Positions 8,525-17,342 of a stretch of DNA of 64,000 nt are shown piece after piece. The translations under genes were made by a program, and so were the position numbers. Below the pieces are notes generated by a model. The model made no database searches. It was given only the letters and a program-made list of their open reading frames with translations, and had not been told where the DNA came from. Each line of letters opens with the position of its first letter. The stretch's first letter is position 1. This DNA is from Thalassospira profundimaris (GTDB lineage: Bacteria; Pseudomonadota; Alphaproteobacteria; Rhodospirillales; Thalassospiraceae): NCBI RefSeq assembly GCF_003326755.1, contig NZ_JPWH01000011.1, positions 1 to 64,000 of the forward strand. Reading direction: 5' to 3'.

Positions 8525-10198
8525 TTATGCCTCCAGCCCGCGTTTGTGCGGGCCGGGTTTGGCCGGTTCCTGGCTGACCTCGACAAAGCGGGTGCCATTT
8601 TGAAAATTGATGCTGCCGCCCAGTTTTGAAATGGTCAGGGCCTGATTGAAAATGGCGCGAATATCGTCGCGCTGCGGGCCATGAAGGGCGTTTTCCGTGC
8701 GCACGATCAAGTCAAATTTCTGGCTTTCCTTGCGGATCAGACCATCAAGCTGTGTATGACCCAGCCGGGTAAAGGACAGGTCGAGCAAAAAGCGCGTGCC
8801 GGGATCATTGGATTTGCTGTCGCGGTTTTCGTCGTCCTCTGCGTGGCTCTGGCGCCAGGCAAGCTGCATCTGTTCAATACGCTCGCCCATGTGAAAGGGC
8901 ATTGCCATAACGCGCCAGCCATCGGCGCGCGGTTCGCTTGCCATGCCGCGCAGGGTGTTGAAATCCCGGTCCAGTTTTTTACCAAGGCCGTTATCCTTGC
9001 CATCACGCCCGTCCAGCGCGCCAATGGTACGCTCCCCCAGCCAGCTTTTGGCCGATCCCCCCGCGCCGACAATGGCGGTAAAGAAAAACATCATGGTGGT
9101 GGTCAGGCGCGGCCCTGCCGCCGGGATCTGGTTTAGCAGTGCCTGGGCGGCTTGCGGGTCGGCCTGGACCAGGGTGGCAAGGGCGCGGTGCAGGCTGTCC
9201 CAATCCTGGCTTAAGCTGGCGGCCTGGCCACGCGCCATCAATTCGCCTTCGGTCATCATCGGCTGGGGTTGGCGGGCCGTGGCAAGGTTATTGCCATCAA
9301 TCGCAAATGAAAGTGTCGCCCCCACAGGGGCAGGGACGGGCAGGCGCACACCGATAATGCCGGCATTGGTGCGAAGGGCGGTAAAACCGTCGGGTAGCAG
9401 GCGGGCCTCGGCGCTGCCGGGCGGCAGGACTGTGCCGGTCAGCATCATGGGCGTAGCACCCGGTTTGGCCCCCCCCGCCGCCAGAAGACCCGCCCCTGTG
9501 GCATTGCCCGCCGCATTATTTGCCGCCCCCTGTTGCGCGATCATGCCGGGTGGCAAATTGCCACCTGTGGCAAGGCTGGCCTGGGATGTTGCCCCGGTCA
9601 TGCCCGCCCCCTGGCTGGCCGCCATCAAACCGGCAGCCCTGGCGGGCGCGGCGGCGGCACCGGGGCCGACGAACATCATTTGCACCTGGCTTCCGGCGGG
9701 CAGGGTGCCACCACCGGGTAAGGAAAGGGCGCTGGTGGTGATGCCGGTAAAACTTTGTCCCGGAATGATGCTTGATGGATTGGCAAGTGTGGCGGCCGTT
9801 GCGCCCGCACCCGCCCCCCCCGCCGTGCCACCAGTGCTACCTGCACCACCTGCACCGGGGATGATTTGTGGCAGCACCTGCAGGCGCAGGCCACTTGCGC
9901 CATCCGCCCCGCTTTGCGGCATGATGCGGACCCACACCATGTCATTGAGGTTGCCCGGCAGGGCGCGGGGCAGTTTGACCGTGACATCACCCGCCCCGGT
10001 TTTCAGGGTCACTTCGGCGCCGTTTTTGGCCTGCAAACTGGCCTGTATCAGGCTGTCAACCGGCAGCTTTGCCAGGGCAGCGGGCGGGTTTTGCACAATG
10101 ACGGTGGCCGCACCACTGCCCCCGCCCGCGCCGACATTTCCGGCACCAACACCATTGGCACCCGAAACAGACGGAACGGTTGGGCTGTTTGCGGCCAT
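8525..10198 (-). CDS. FliK-like protein of unknown function at the end of the fliF operon
   Basis: 557-residue protein. The first 340 residues are glycine/alanine/proline-rich and low in complexity, with two ordered patches (near 45-115 and 265-305). The last 110 residues are well ordered and resemble the FliK C-terminal domain in pattern: RFLLDLSFTRLGHTQLDG, then FDLIVRTENA and IFNQALTISKLGGSINFQ. It lies 6 bp after flhG, so it is probably transcribed with flhF and flhG. A separate, conventional fliK is at 23154-24749, so this would be a second FliK-type substrate or specificity protein, or a distinct export factor. No signal peptide or membrane segment is visible. Confidence 0.6.
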   Translation of the reverse strand: MAANSPTVPSVSGANGVGAGNVGAGGGSGAATVIVQNPPAALAKLPVDSLIQASLQAKNGAEVTLKTGAGDVTVKLPRALPGNLNDMVWVRIMPQSGADGASGLRLQVLPQIIPGAGGAGSTGGTAGGAGAGATAATLANPSSIIPGQSFTGITTSALSLPGGGTLPAGSQVQMMFVGPGAAAAPARAAGLMAASQGAGMTGATSQASLATGGNLPPGMIAQQGAANNAAGNATGAGLLAAGGAKPGATPMMLTGTVLPPGSAEARLLPDGFTALRTNAGIIGVRLPVPAPVGATLSFAIDGNNLATARQPQPMMTEGELMARGQAASLSQDWDSLHRALATLVQADPQAAQALLNQIPAAGPRLTTTMMFFFTAIVGAGGSAKSWLGERTIGALDGRDGKDNGLGKKLDRDFNTLRGMASEPRADGWRVMAMPFHMGERIEQMQLAWRQSHAEDDENRDSKSNDPGTRFLLDLSFTRLGHTQLDGLIRKESQKFDLIVRTENALHGPQRDDIRAIFNQALTISKLGGSINFQNGTRFVEVSQEPAKPGPHKRGLEA

Positions 10199-10204
10199 AA
10201 TGCG

Positions 10205-10993
10205 CTATCCTTCAAGCAGCCTTGTTGCAATTGCCTCGATATCCTGGGCGGCATTGGAATTGGGGTGCCGGGTTAAAAGCGGGGTCTGGTTACGGATACA
10301 TTCCGAAACCTTGCTGTCTGCGCGAATAACCCCCAAAAGCGGCGGCGAGATTTTAAGGAACCCTTCGCAGGCTTTTAAAAGCTTGCCATAAATGGCTTCA
10401 CCTTCCTTTTTATCCTTTGCCAGATTAACCACAATGCGAATATCGGTTTTGGGCCGCGCCATATGTGTGACCTTGATAAAGGCATAGGCATCGGTCAATG
10501 CGGTCGGGTCGCCATTGGTCAGCACGATCACGGTATTGGCAAGGCTGGTCATTTGCCGAACGCCCTGGTCCACCCCGGCACCCAGGTCAATAAACACCTT
10601 GTCATAGGCTTTGCCGGTTTGCAGCAAATCATCGGACAGGGCCTGCAACCGGGCGGTGGGCAGGTTGGCAAGTGTGCCAGAGCCACTGCGCCCCGCCACA
10701 ATATCAAAACCGCCATCTTCAAATTCGGTAATGGCATCGCGCAGCGCCAGTCGGCCGGAAATGACACTGCCCAGGTCATGCCGGGGCATCAGCCCCAATT
10801 GAATGTCGATATTGGCAAGGCCCAGATCGCCGTCAAACAGCAGGGTTTTTAATTCGTGCAGGGCCAGGGCGTGGCACAGCGAAATGGCAAACCAAGTTTT
10901 GCCAACACCGCCCTTGCCCGAGGCAACGGCAATGACATTGCGTCCCTTGGGGCGTGCTGCCGGTTTGGGGGTGGCATCCGTTCTGGCTGTCAT
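10205..10993 (-). CDS. flhG: FlhG/FleN, MinD-type ATPase controlling flagellar number
   Basis: 262-residue deviant-Walker ATPase. Walker A is GKGGVGKT (residues 26-33), followed by LLFDGDLGLANIDIQLGL (switch region), typical of FlhG/FleN/YlxH. These proteins restrict flagellar number by acting on FlhF and early flagellar gene expression at the pole. The N-terminus (TARTDATPKPAARPK) is short and lacks the DQAxxLR-type motif that activates FlhF GTPase in classical FlhG. The start ATG overlaps the flhF stop (ATGA, 10990-10993), so translation is probably coupled. The C-terminus is short, ending in a predicted helix (DIEAIATRLLEG) that could touch the membrane. Confidence 0.88.
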   Translation of the reverse strand: MTARTDATPKPAARPKGRNVIAVASGKGGVGKTWFAISLCHALALHELKTLLFDGDLGLANIDIQLGLMPRHDLGSVISGRLALRDAITEFEDGGFDIVAGRSGSGTLANLPTARLQALSDDLLQTGKAYDKVFIDLGAGVDQGVRQMTSLANTVIVLTNGDPTALTDAYAFIKVTHMARPKTDIRIVVNLAKDKKEGEAIYGKLLKACEGFLKISPPLLGVIRADSKVSECIRNQTPLLTRHPNSNAAQDIEAIATRLLEG

Positions 10994-11988
10994 TTCATGA
11001 CCTCGGCGAAACTCGTTTTCTTGTGGTTGTGGCGGGCCGGGATGAGCAATTTTGCCAATGCGACCGGGCTAAGGGCGGTTAATCCGTCGGCAACCTGTGC
11101 GGTCATGCTGACATTGCAAAGTGAAAGATTACCCTTATTGGCACCATATAACGCCCCTCCCAGTCGTGATGCAACATCAAGGCGCGTTATCAGCATACGG
11201 GTTGCCCCACATTCGGCAAAGGCATTGGCAATATCACCGGTTTCTTCGGCATCCACCCCGGCGGGGCAAACCAGGATCGGTTCACTGGGAACCGATTGTA
11301 AAAATTCCCCGATCGCGCTCAGTTCGCCCGGCTGATAGGGGTTGCAATTTGCGGTATCGACAAAAACCAGGTCAGCCTCCCGCGCGGCATCAAATTTGTC
11401 GCGCAGTTCCTCGGGCGATTTGACGAGGCCCAGGGGAATTTTCAGAATATTGGTAAAGGCCCGCAATTGTTCGACCCCGCCCGCCCGTTTGGTGTCGCTG
11501 GTCAAAACGGCAACACGGCGCTTTTTCATCACCGCACGCGCCGCTGCCTTGGCAACGCACAGGGTTTTCCCCGCCCCGGGCGGGCCGACAAAGGCGATGG
11601 CGCGCGGGCTGCTTTTTTCGGGCAGGGGGGTAAATTCAAAAATCTCGTCAAGCGCACTTGCCAGCAATTGCTGGGCATTGCCGGGGTTGCGTTCGCGGCC
11701 CATTGCATCACACAGGCGCAGGCGCAACCTTTCCGGGACGGAATGGCGTATAAGGGCGGCATCTGCTTCCTCGATCAGGTCTTCCAGATGGGGGATATCG
11801 GCTGCCGCGTCGCTACCCTGGCCCAGGCCGATGTCAAAATCGGTGTCGCTGTCGCTGGCAGCCGTCAGTCGCACACCCGACCCCGGTATATCCTGGGTCG
11901 AAACAATAATGGCATCTGGCCCCATATGTTCCTTGACCAGCGCCATTGCGGCACTCATGGTCGGGGCGGTAAAGGTTTTAAGACGCAT
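10990..11988 (-). CDS. flhF: FlhF, SRP-type GTPase for polar flagellum placement
   Basis: 332-residue FlhF. The N-terminus MRLKTFTAPTMSAAMALVKE is the family opening, followed by a short basic/natural linker and the NG domain from about residue 75. P-loop GPPGAGKT is at 135-142, the SRP-type element LTSDTKRAGGVEQLR begins at 163, and TRLD (guanine specificity) at 268-271. The G3 motif, usually DTAGR, reads DTANCNP (211-217), so the conserved glycine is an asparagine. FlhF recruits early basal-body parts to the cell pole. It starts 24 bp after flhA with GAGG upstream and overlaps flhG by 4 bp. Confidence 0.88.
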   Translation of the reverse strand: MRLKTFTAPTMSAAMALVKEHMGPDAIIVSTQDIPGSGVRLTAASDSDTDFDIGLGQGSDAAADIPHLEDLIEEADAALIRHSVPERLRLRLCDAMGRERNPGNAQQLLASALDEIFEFTPLPEKSSPRAIAFVGPPGAGKTLCVAKAAARAVMKKRRVAVLTSDTKRAGGVEQLRAFTNILKIPLGLVKSPEELRDKFDAAREADLVFVDTANCNPYQPGELSAIGEFLQSVPSEPILVCPAGVDAEETGDIANAFAECGATRMLITRLDVASRLGGALYGANKGNLSLCNVSMTAQVADGLTALSPVALAKLLIPARHNHKKTSFAEVMK

Positions 11989-12012
11989 GGCACGCCTCTT
12001 TGTGCCTGGTCA

Positions 12013-14166
12013 TCATATCTGCCCCATTGTTTTTAATTGCGCCTTGGGGTGAATTTCGTTTTGCGACATCACCACCGTTGCCGGGCGGAAACGTTCCACA
12101 ATCGAGCGGACATAGGGCCGAATGCCCGGGCTGGTCAAAAGCACGGGGGATTCGCCCATCATGCCCAGCCGTTCAAAGGTACTGCGAACCTTGTTGATAA
12201 ATTCCTGAAGCTGGCTGGGTGGCATGGAAAGCTGTTTTTCCTCGCCATTGCCCACCAGGCTTTCGGCGAAAATCTGTTCCCATTCCGGCGACAGCGTTAC
12301 CAGCGGAATAACCCCGTCGGCATTTGAATTGGCATCCGACAATTGCCGTGCCAGCCGGGACCGGACATGTTCGGTCATGAAGGTCGGGTTGCGGGTAAAG
12401 GCCGTGGCCTCGCCAATACCCTCCAGAATGGTCGGCAGGTCCCGAATGGAAATGCGTTCGGTCAGCAGGGCCTGCAACACGCGCTGGATCCCGCCCACCG
12501 AAATCTGGCCGGGTACAATATCCTCGACCAGTTTTTTCTGGTCGTCTTCCAGTTCGTCCAGCAGCTTTTGCGTTTCCGCATAGGACAGCAGTTCGGGCAT
12601 ATGGTCCTTGACCACTTCGGTCAAATGCGTGGTGATCACGGTTTGCGGGTCCACCACCGTATAGCCCCGGAACATCGCTTCTTCCTTCATGCCCTGTTCC
12701 ACCCACATGGCGGGCAGGTTAAAGGTCGGTTCGATGGTTTTTTCACCGGCGAGTGTAATTTCCTCGCCGCGCGGATCCATGACCAGCAACATGTTGGGGC
12801 GCAAATCACCCCGTCCGGCCTCGATCTCCTTGACGCGCACGATATAGGTATTGGCCGGAAGCTGCATGTTATCCTGGATACGCACGCTGGGCATGACAAA
12901 GCCCATATCGGCCGCCATCTGGCGGCGCAGCGCCTTGATCTGGTCGGTCAGTTTCTGGCCGCGTTCGGTGCTGATCAGGGATAACAGGCCATAGCCCAGC
13001 TCCAGGCGGACATAATCCATGCGCAGGGCATTGGCGATGGGTTCCTCGGCGGGCGGGGCGGCGGCCTCGGCGGCGGCACTGGTTTCCTGGCGTGCGGCGG
13101 TTTCGGCGGCTTCCTTTTGCCGTTTGCCCAAAAACCACGCCAGATAGCCCATGCCAATGGCTGCCCCCATAAACCAGATCATCGGGATGCCGGGCAAAAG
13201 CGACATGCCCCCCATCATGGCCGCGCCAATGCCAAGGGCGGCGGGATAGTTCGATACCTGGCCGAAAACAGCCTTTTCCGTTGCGCCTTCCATGCCCCCC
13301 TTGGTGACAAGCAGGCCCGCAGCGGTGGAAACGATCAGGGCGGGAATTTGCGATACCAAACCGTCACCGACCGTGAGGATGGTGTAGGTTTCGGTGGCTT
13401 CGTTTAATGACAGGCCCATTTGCGCGGTGCCAATAATGATACCGCCAATCACGTTGATAAAGGTAATCAGAATACCGGCAACCGCATCACCGCGCACGAA
13501 TTTCGAGGCACCATCCATCGCCCCGAAAAAGGCGCTTTCCTCTTCCAGTTCCTTGCGTCGGGCCTTGGCCTGTTCCTCGTTGATCAGCCCCGATGACAAA
13601 TCGGCATCGACGGCCATTTGTTTGCCGGGCATGGCATCGAGGGTAAAACGGGCGGCAACTTCGGCGATACGGCCCGAACCCTTGGTGATCACAACAAAGT
13701 TGATGATGACAAGGATGGCAAACACAATAATGCCGATCACGAAATTGCCACTGACCAGAAAGGCACCAAAGGCCTCGATCACGTGGCCTGCTGCCTGGGG
13801 GCCTTCATGGCCGTGGCCCAGAATAAGCCGTGTGGTGGCAATGTTAAGTGCGAGGCGGAGCGAGGTTGCCACCAGCAGAATGGTTGGGAAAGAGTTGAAT
13901 TCCAGGGGCTTTTGAATAAACAGCGCCGTCATCAGGATCAGAATGGAAAAACTGATCGACAGGGCCAGAAACATATCGAGCAGCCAGGTTGGCAGCGGGA
14001 ACATCATGATCACAAGGATCAGGACGAAGCCCAGTGCCATCGCAATGTCGCCACGCCGCATGGCGGCCCGGAACCGGCCCTGCATATTGGCCATAAAATC
14101 GCCGCCGCCGCCCGAACCGCCGGAATTTCCAGACCCCGAAGGGGTTATTTGGCGACCATCTGCCAT
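12013..14166 (-). CDS. flhA: FlhA, flagellar export gate protein
   Basis: 717-residue FlhA. The N-terminal half carries about eight membrane segments (first near residues 40-75) and the family FHIPEP region, including GRIAEVAARFTLDAMPGK then QMAVDADL. A proline/alanine/glutamate-rich linker (about residues 345-375) leads to the cytoplasmic ring domain that binds chaperone-substrate complexes. The length is slightly above the usual 690-700, the excess being in a glycine-rich N-terminal leader (SGSGNSGGSGGGG). It lies between flbD and flhF in the same direction. With FlhB, FliP, FliQ and FliR, all in this window, it forms the export gate. Confidence 0.95.
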   Translation of the reverse strand: MADGRQITPSGSGNSGGSGGGGDFMANMQGRFRAAMRRGDIAMALGFVLILVIMMFPLPTWLLDMFLALSISFSILILMTALFIQKPLEFNSFPTILLVATSLRLALNIATTRLILGHGHEGPQAAGHVIEAFGAFLVSGNFVIGIIVFAILVIINFVVITKGSGRIAEVAARFTLDAMPGKQMAVDADLSSGLINEEQAKARRKELEEESAFFGAMDGASKFVRGDAVAGILITFINVIGGIIIGTAQMGLSLNEATETYTILTVGDGLVSQIPALIVSTAAGLLVTKGGMEGATEKAVFGQVSNYPAALGIGAAMMGGMSLLPGIPMIWFMGAAIGMGYLAWFLGKRQKEAAETAARQETSAAAEAAAPPAEEPIANALRMDYVRLELGYGLLSLISTERGQKLTDQIKALRRQMAADMGFVMPSVRIQDNMQLPANTYIVRVKEIEAGRGDLRPNMLLVMDPRGEEITLAGEKTIEPTFNLPAMWVEQGMKEEAMFRGYTVVDPQTVITTHLTEVVKDHMPELLSYAETQKLLDELEDDQKKLVEDIVPGQISVGGIQRVLQALLTERISIRDLPTILEGIGEATAFTRNPTFMTEHVRSRLARQLSDANSNADGVIPLVTLSPEWEQIFAESLVGNGEEKQLSMPPSQLQEFINKVRSTFERLGMMGESPVLLTSPGIRPYVRSIVERFRPATVVMSQNEIHPKAQLKTMGQI

Positions 14167-14267
14167 GTCTGTTAATCGGTTTCCTGCCTGTTGCCCTTCT
14201 GGCGTTTTGCCTGTCTTTTAGGGGCGGTTTCCGGCTGTGTCATTGTTTTAAGACAACGATTTTTCAC

Positions 14268-14283
14268 AGCTTTGCTTGTGCCT
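14268..14283 (-). promoter_or_regulatory. Weak sigma-54-like element upstream of flhA
   Basis: Read on the minus strand, AGGCAC-N5-AAGCT gives the essential GG-N10-GC spacing about 100 bp before the flhA start. Only one half matches the TGGCAC-N5-TTGCA consensus well, so this may be chance. Confidence 0.25.
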
Positions 14284-14309
14284 TGCAAGGTGTGCTGTGC
14301 CCTGTTGGG

Positions 14310-15962
14310 TTATCCATTTCCCGGCTGCGGAATATCAACACCCTCGTCGGTATACTGGCGCAGTTTGTTGCGCAAAGTCCGGATCGATATACCCAATATA
14401 TTGGCAGCATGGGTGCGATTGCCAAAACAATGTTTCAGGGTATCAATAATCAGTTCCCGTTCAACATCGGCCACCGTGCGCCCGACCAGGGCCGCCGTAA
14501 TGGATCCGTTATCGGAAATAACCGCGTTTTCACCTGTTTGCGCCGTATCTGCCATTGCGTCGGTCGCCGCGTTTTCCTCTGCCCCGGGCGGTGGGGTGGC
14601 AGGCGCGGGCGAGGCGGCGGCATTTCCGTTCTGATCGCTTGGTCCGGGGGAGGCGGGCTGGTTATAGGCCCCGCTGGCCGCGCCCGAATTACGATAGGCC
14701 TGGTTGACATAAGCCGGATTATAGGCGGCCGCCGCGGCATTGCTGCGCGCAATATCACGCGGATCAGTGCCCTGGCGGGCGGGCTCTGCGGGGGGCGCGG
14801 GCGGGGATGCCGGGGGTTGGGTTTGCTGTGTTGGTGCTGTTGGAGCGGGTGTGCCTGACGGTGTGCTGCCGGTCAGAAAAATCGCCTCCGGGCCAATTTC
14901 ATCGGGCCCGGCAATCAGAACCGCACGGTGCATGGTGTTTTCCAGTTCGCGCACATTGCCGCGCCAGTAGTGCCCCATCAGTCTTTCAATCGCAAGCGGG
15001 CTGATCGGGCGCACCGGCATGTCATTGGCTTCGGAATATTTGCGCACGAAAAATTCCGCCAGGACCGGAATGTCACCGGGCCGTTCGCGCAATGACGGAA
15101 TATCAAGATTGACGACATTCAGCCGGAAATAAAGGTCCTCGCGGAAATGGCCCTGCTGGACATAGGATTCAAGATCGCGGTTGGAGGTGGCCAGAATACG
15201 CACATCGACCTTGACCGGTTTGCTGCCCCCCAGCCGGTCAATTTCGCGTTCCTGAATGACGCGCAGCAGCTTGGCCTGCAAACGCACATCCATTTCGCTG
15301 ATTTCATCAAGCAAAAGGGTGCCGCCATCGGCCTCTTCAAATTTGCCAATGCGCCGGGCCTGGGCCCCGGTAAACGCGCCTTTTTCATGACCAAACAGTT
15401 CGGATTCCAGCAAATTATCCGGGATGGCCGCGCAGTTTACGGCAACAAAGGGTTTATCGGCCCGGTTGGATTTGCGGTGGACAAACCGGCTGAGAATTTC
15501 CTTGCCCGTGCCGCTTTCCCCGGTGATCAGGATCGATGCGTTGCTGCGCGCCACCTGCTCGGCCAGGCGCAGGGTTTCGGTCATGCGCGGGTCCCGATGG
15601 ATCAGGGCATGGCTTTCTTCGGTGACGGCTTCAAAGATGGCGGCAATCAGGGCGGCTTCGGGCGGCAGCGGGATATATTCCTGTGCCCCGGCCTTGATGG
15701 CGTTGACCGCGCCGTTAATGTCATTGCCCACACCGCAGGCCACCACGGGCACGCTGATGCGCTCGGCGGACAGCGCGGTGATCAGGGCACCAACATCAAG
15801 TGCGATGTCGGCCATCACCAGATCAATCCGCTTGCCTGCACGCAGGATGTTTAACGCCGTGGTGACGCTTTCGGCCAATTGTACCGAGGCACCCCGGGCC
15901 ATCGCGATCTTGCTGGCTGCGCCGATCTGGCCGCCCAGTCCACCAACGATCAATACCTGCAT
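14310..15962 (-). CDS. flbD: FlbD, sigma-54-dependent flagellar gene activator
   Basis: 550-residue NtrC-family activator. Residues 1-115 form a receiver-like domain that keeps Asp52 but has VGG where the acidic pocket residues normally stand, so ordinary phosphorylation is doubtful, as known for Caulobacter FlbD. The AAA+ domain follows: Walker A GESGTGKE (148-155), the sigma-54 contact loop GAFTGA (195-200), Walker B GGTLLLDEIS. A long alanine/proline-rich linker (about 365-470) is unusual. A Fis-type helix-turn-helix closes the protein (ERELIIDTLKHCFGNRTHAA and IRTLRNKL). FlbD drives hook, basal-body and filament genes and is controlled by FliX, encoded at 36296. Confidence 0.92.
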   Translation of the reverse strand: MQVLIVGGLGGQIGAASKIAMARGASVQLAESVTTALNILRAGKRIDLVMADIALDVGALITALSAERISVPVVACGVGNDINGAVNAIKAGAQEYIPLPPEAALIAAIFEAVTEESHALIHRDPRMTETLRLAEQVARSNASILITGESGTGKEILSRFVHRKSNRADKPFVAVNCAAIPDNLLESELFGHEKGAFTGAQARRIGKFEEADGGTLLLDEISEMDVRLQAKLLRVIQEREIDRLGGSKPVKVDVRILATSNRDLESYVQQGHFREDLYFRLNVVNLDIPSLRERPGDIPVLAEFFVRKYSEANDMPVRPISPLAIERLMGHYWRGNVRELENTMHRAVLIAGPDEIGPEAIFLTGSTPSGTPAPTAPTQQTQPPASPPAPPAEPARQGTDPRDIARSNAAAAAYNPAYVNQAYRNSGAASGAYNQPASPGPSDQNGNAAASPAPATPPPGAEENAATDAMADTAQTGENAVISDNGSITAALVGRTVADVERELIIDTLKHCFGNRTHAANILGISIRTLRNKLRQYTDEGVDIPQPGNG

Positions 15963-16044
15963 TGCCTAATCTCTTTCTGATCCGCTTTTTGTGTGTCTGT
16001 GCTGTAATACCATTGATTTGTCACTAAAAAATGGCAACAGAAGA

Positions 16045-16839
16045 TCAATCAAAATAACTGACCCGTTTTGCCGGCGGCAAAATGGAATTCAGCAACATTT
16101 CCAGACGACGGGGGTTTTCCTGCCGGCCAATGGAAACCGCGCCCACCATATAAACCGAATTGAGCAGTTCTTCTTCCTGCGAGTTGCGTTCCAGTTTGGC
16201 GGCCAGCGGCATGAAAAACATGTTGGAAAGAACCGCGCCATAAAATGTTGTCAGCAGGGCAACCGCCATTGACGGGCCAATCGACGAGGGGTCATCAAGG
16301 TTGCCCAGCATCTGCACCAGGCCGATCAGGGTTCCGATCAGGCCCATTGCCGGGGCAATGTCGCCAGCCTTTTTAAGGATGCTGGCCCCTTTGTGGTGGC
16401 GGGAAATCGTGGCATTCATGTCTTTGCGCATGATGCCTTCAACTTCCTCGGGCGGGGTGCCATCCACGACCAGCGACAAACCCTTCCACAGATATTCCTC
16501 GCCAAGCAGGCTATCAAGGTGGCCCTGCAACGACAAAACACCGCCCTTGCGGGCAATTTCGGCCAGTTGCAAAATTTGCAATGCCGCATCGGAAGGATTG
16601 CGCGACGGATGAAAAATCGTCCGTGCCAGAACCTTGCCAACGCCCAGAAATTCGCCAAGGGCAAAACAGACAGCCGTAATCGACGCCGTTCCCAAAATAA
16701 CAATCAGGATTGACGGTACGTCAATAAAGGCGCCCGGCGACCCGCCCAGAACAATTGCCACGATTACCAGCGCAAACCCGACGATAAGCCCGACCACCGT
16801 TGCGATGTCGAACTTCGTCTTCGTCCCCCCGTCCGCCAT
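16045..16839 (-). CDS. motA: MotA/PomA flagellar stator subunit
   Basis: 264-residue MotA/TolQ/ExbB-family protein with four membrane segments (about 14-31, 39-65, 158-178, 190-212). The second pair contains GLIGTLIGLVQMLGNLDDP and SMAVALLTTFYGAVLSNMFF, the channel-lining elements. Sequence style is closer to sodium-type PomA than to long proton-type MotA of enterics. It pairs with a MotB/PomB-type protein to make the torque-generating stator. Oddly, its partner gene is not adjacent but 30 kb away (47241-47963). An AAGGA site precedes the start, 23 bp after fliN. Confidence 0.92.
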   Translation of the reverse strand: MADGGTKTKFDIATVVGLIVGFALVIVAIVLGGSPGAFIDVPSILIVILGTASITAVCFALGEFLGVGKVLARTIFHPSRNPSDAALQILQLAEIARKGGVLSLQGHLDSLLGEEYLWKGLSLVVDGTPPEEVEGIMRKDMNATISRHHKGASILKKAGDIAPAMGLIGTLIGLVQMLGNLDDPSSIGPSMAVALLTTFYGAVLSNMFFMPLAAKLERNSQEEELLNSVYMVGAVSIGRQENPRRLEMLLNSILPPAKRVSYFD

Positions 16840-16862
16840 TCCCAGCTATCCTTCTGACCAGC

Positions 16863-17225
16863 CTAGTTTCGTTCCGATTTGATGATTTCCGTCATGGTGA
16901 CACCCAGACGGTCCTCGACCACAACCACTTCGCCACGGGCGACCAGGCGGTTGTTGACATATATATCAATAGCTTCCCCAACCTTGCGGTCAAGCTCCAC
17001 GACGGCACCACGGCCCAATTTCAGCAACTGGCTGACCTGCATGGTGGCTTTTCCCAGCACGGCCGAGACCTGGACGGGAATATCATACACCGCTTCCAGG
17101 TCCTTGGAGGTTTTCATCCCCTCGCCACTGGTATCGAGTCCGGCCAGCAATTCGGTTCCTTCGCCTTCCAGCTCGATCTCGTCATCATCGAGTTCGGACA
17201 GTTCAAGATCGTCATCATCTGCCAT
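16863..17225 (-). CDS. fliN: FliN, flagellar motor switch/C-ring protein
   Basis: 120-residue FliN. The first 45 residues are strongly acidic (DDDDLELSELDDDEIELEGE), and the SpoA/FliN domain fills residues 46-118 (YDIPVQVSAVLGKATMQVSQ, then LGRGAVVELDRKVGEAIDIY and LVARGEVVVVEDRLGVTMTE). FliN forms the lower C-ring, binds FliH to dock the export ATPase and contributes to rotation switching. It starts with a strong AGGAGACCAAA leader and lies between fliH and motA. Confidence 0.93.
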   Translation of the reverse strand: MADDDDLELSELDDDEIELEGEGTELLAGLDTSGEGMKTSKDLEAVYDIPVQVSAVLGKATMQVSQLLKLGRGAVVELDRKVGEAIDIYVNNRLVARGEVVVVEDRLGVTMTEIIKSERN

Positions 17226-17342
17226 TTTGGTCTCCTGCTTGTATCAGGGTGGATTGCGTCTGGCGAACCTGTATTGTCGCTTTCATCATCGCTGTGATGC
17301 AATCTATTGTTTTATTATGCCAAAGTCATTGATTTAGGCTGT

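Noticed and set aside
8943-10391. A 482-codon plus-strand open frame
   Set aside because: It lies opposite the FliK-like gene and flhG; the minus-strand frames have ribosome sites, operon spacing and family similarity, while this translation is Ala/Pro/Arg-rich and unlike any family.
15147-15854. A 235-codon plus-strand open frame
   Set aside because: It is antisense to the AAA+ domain of flbD and has no independent support.
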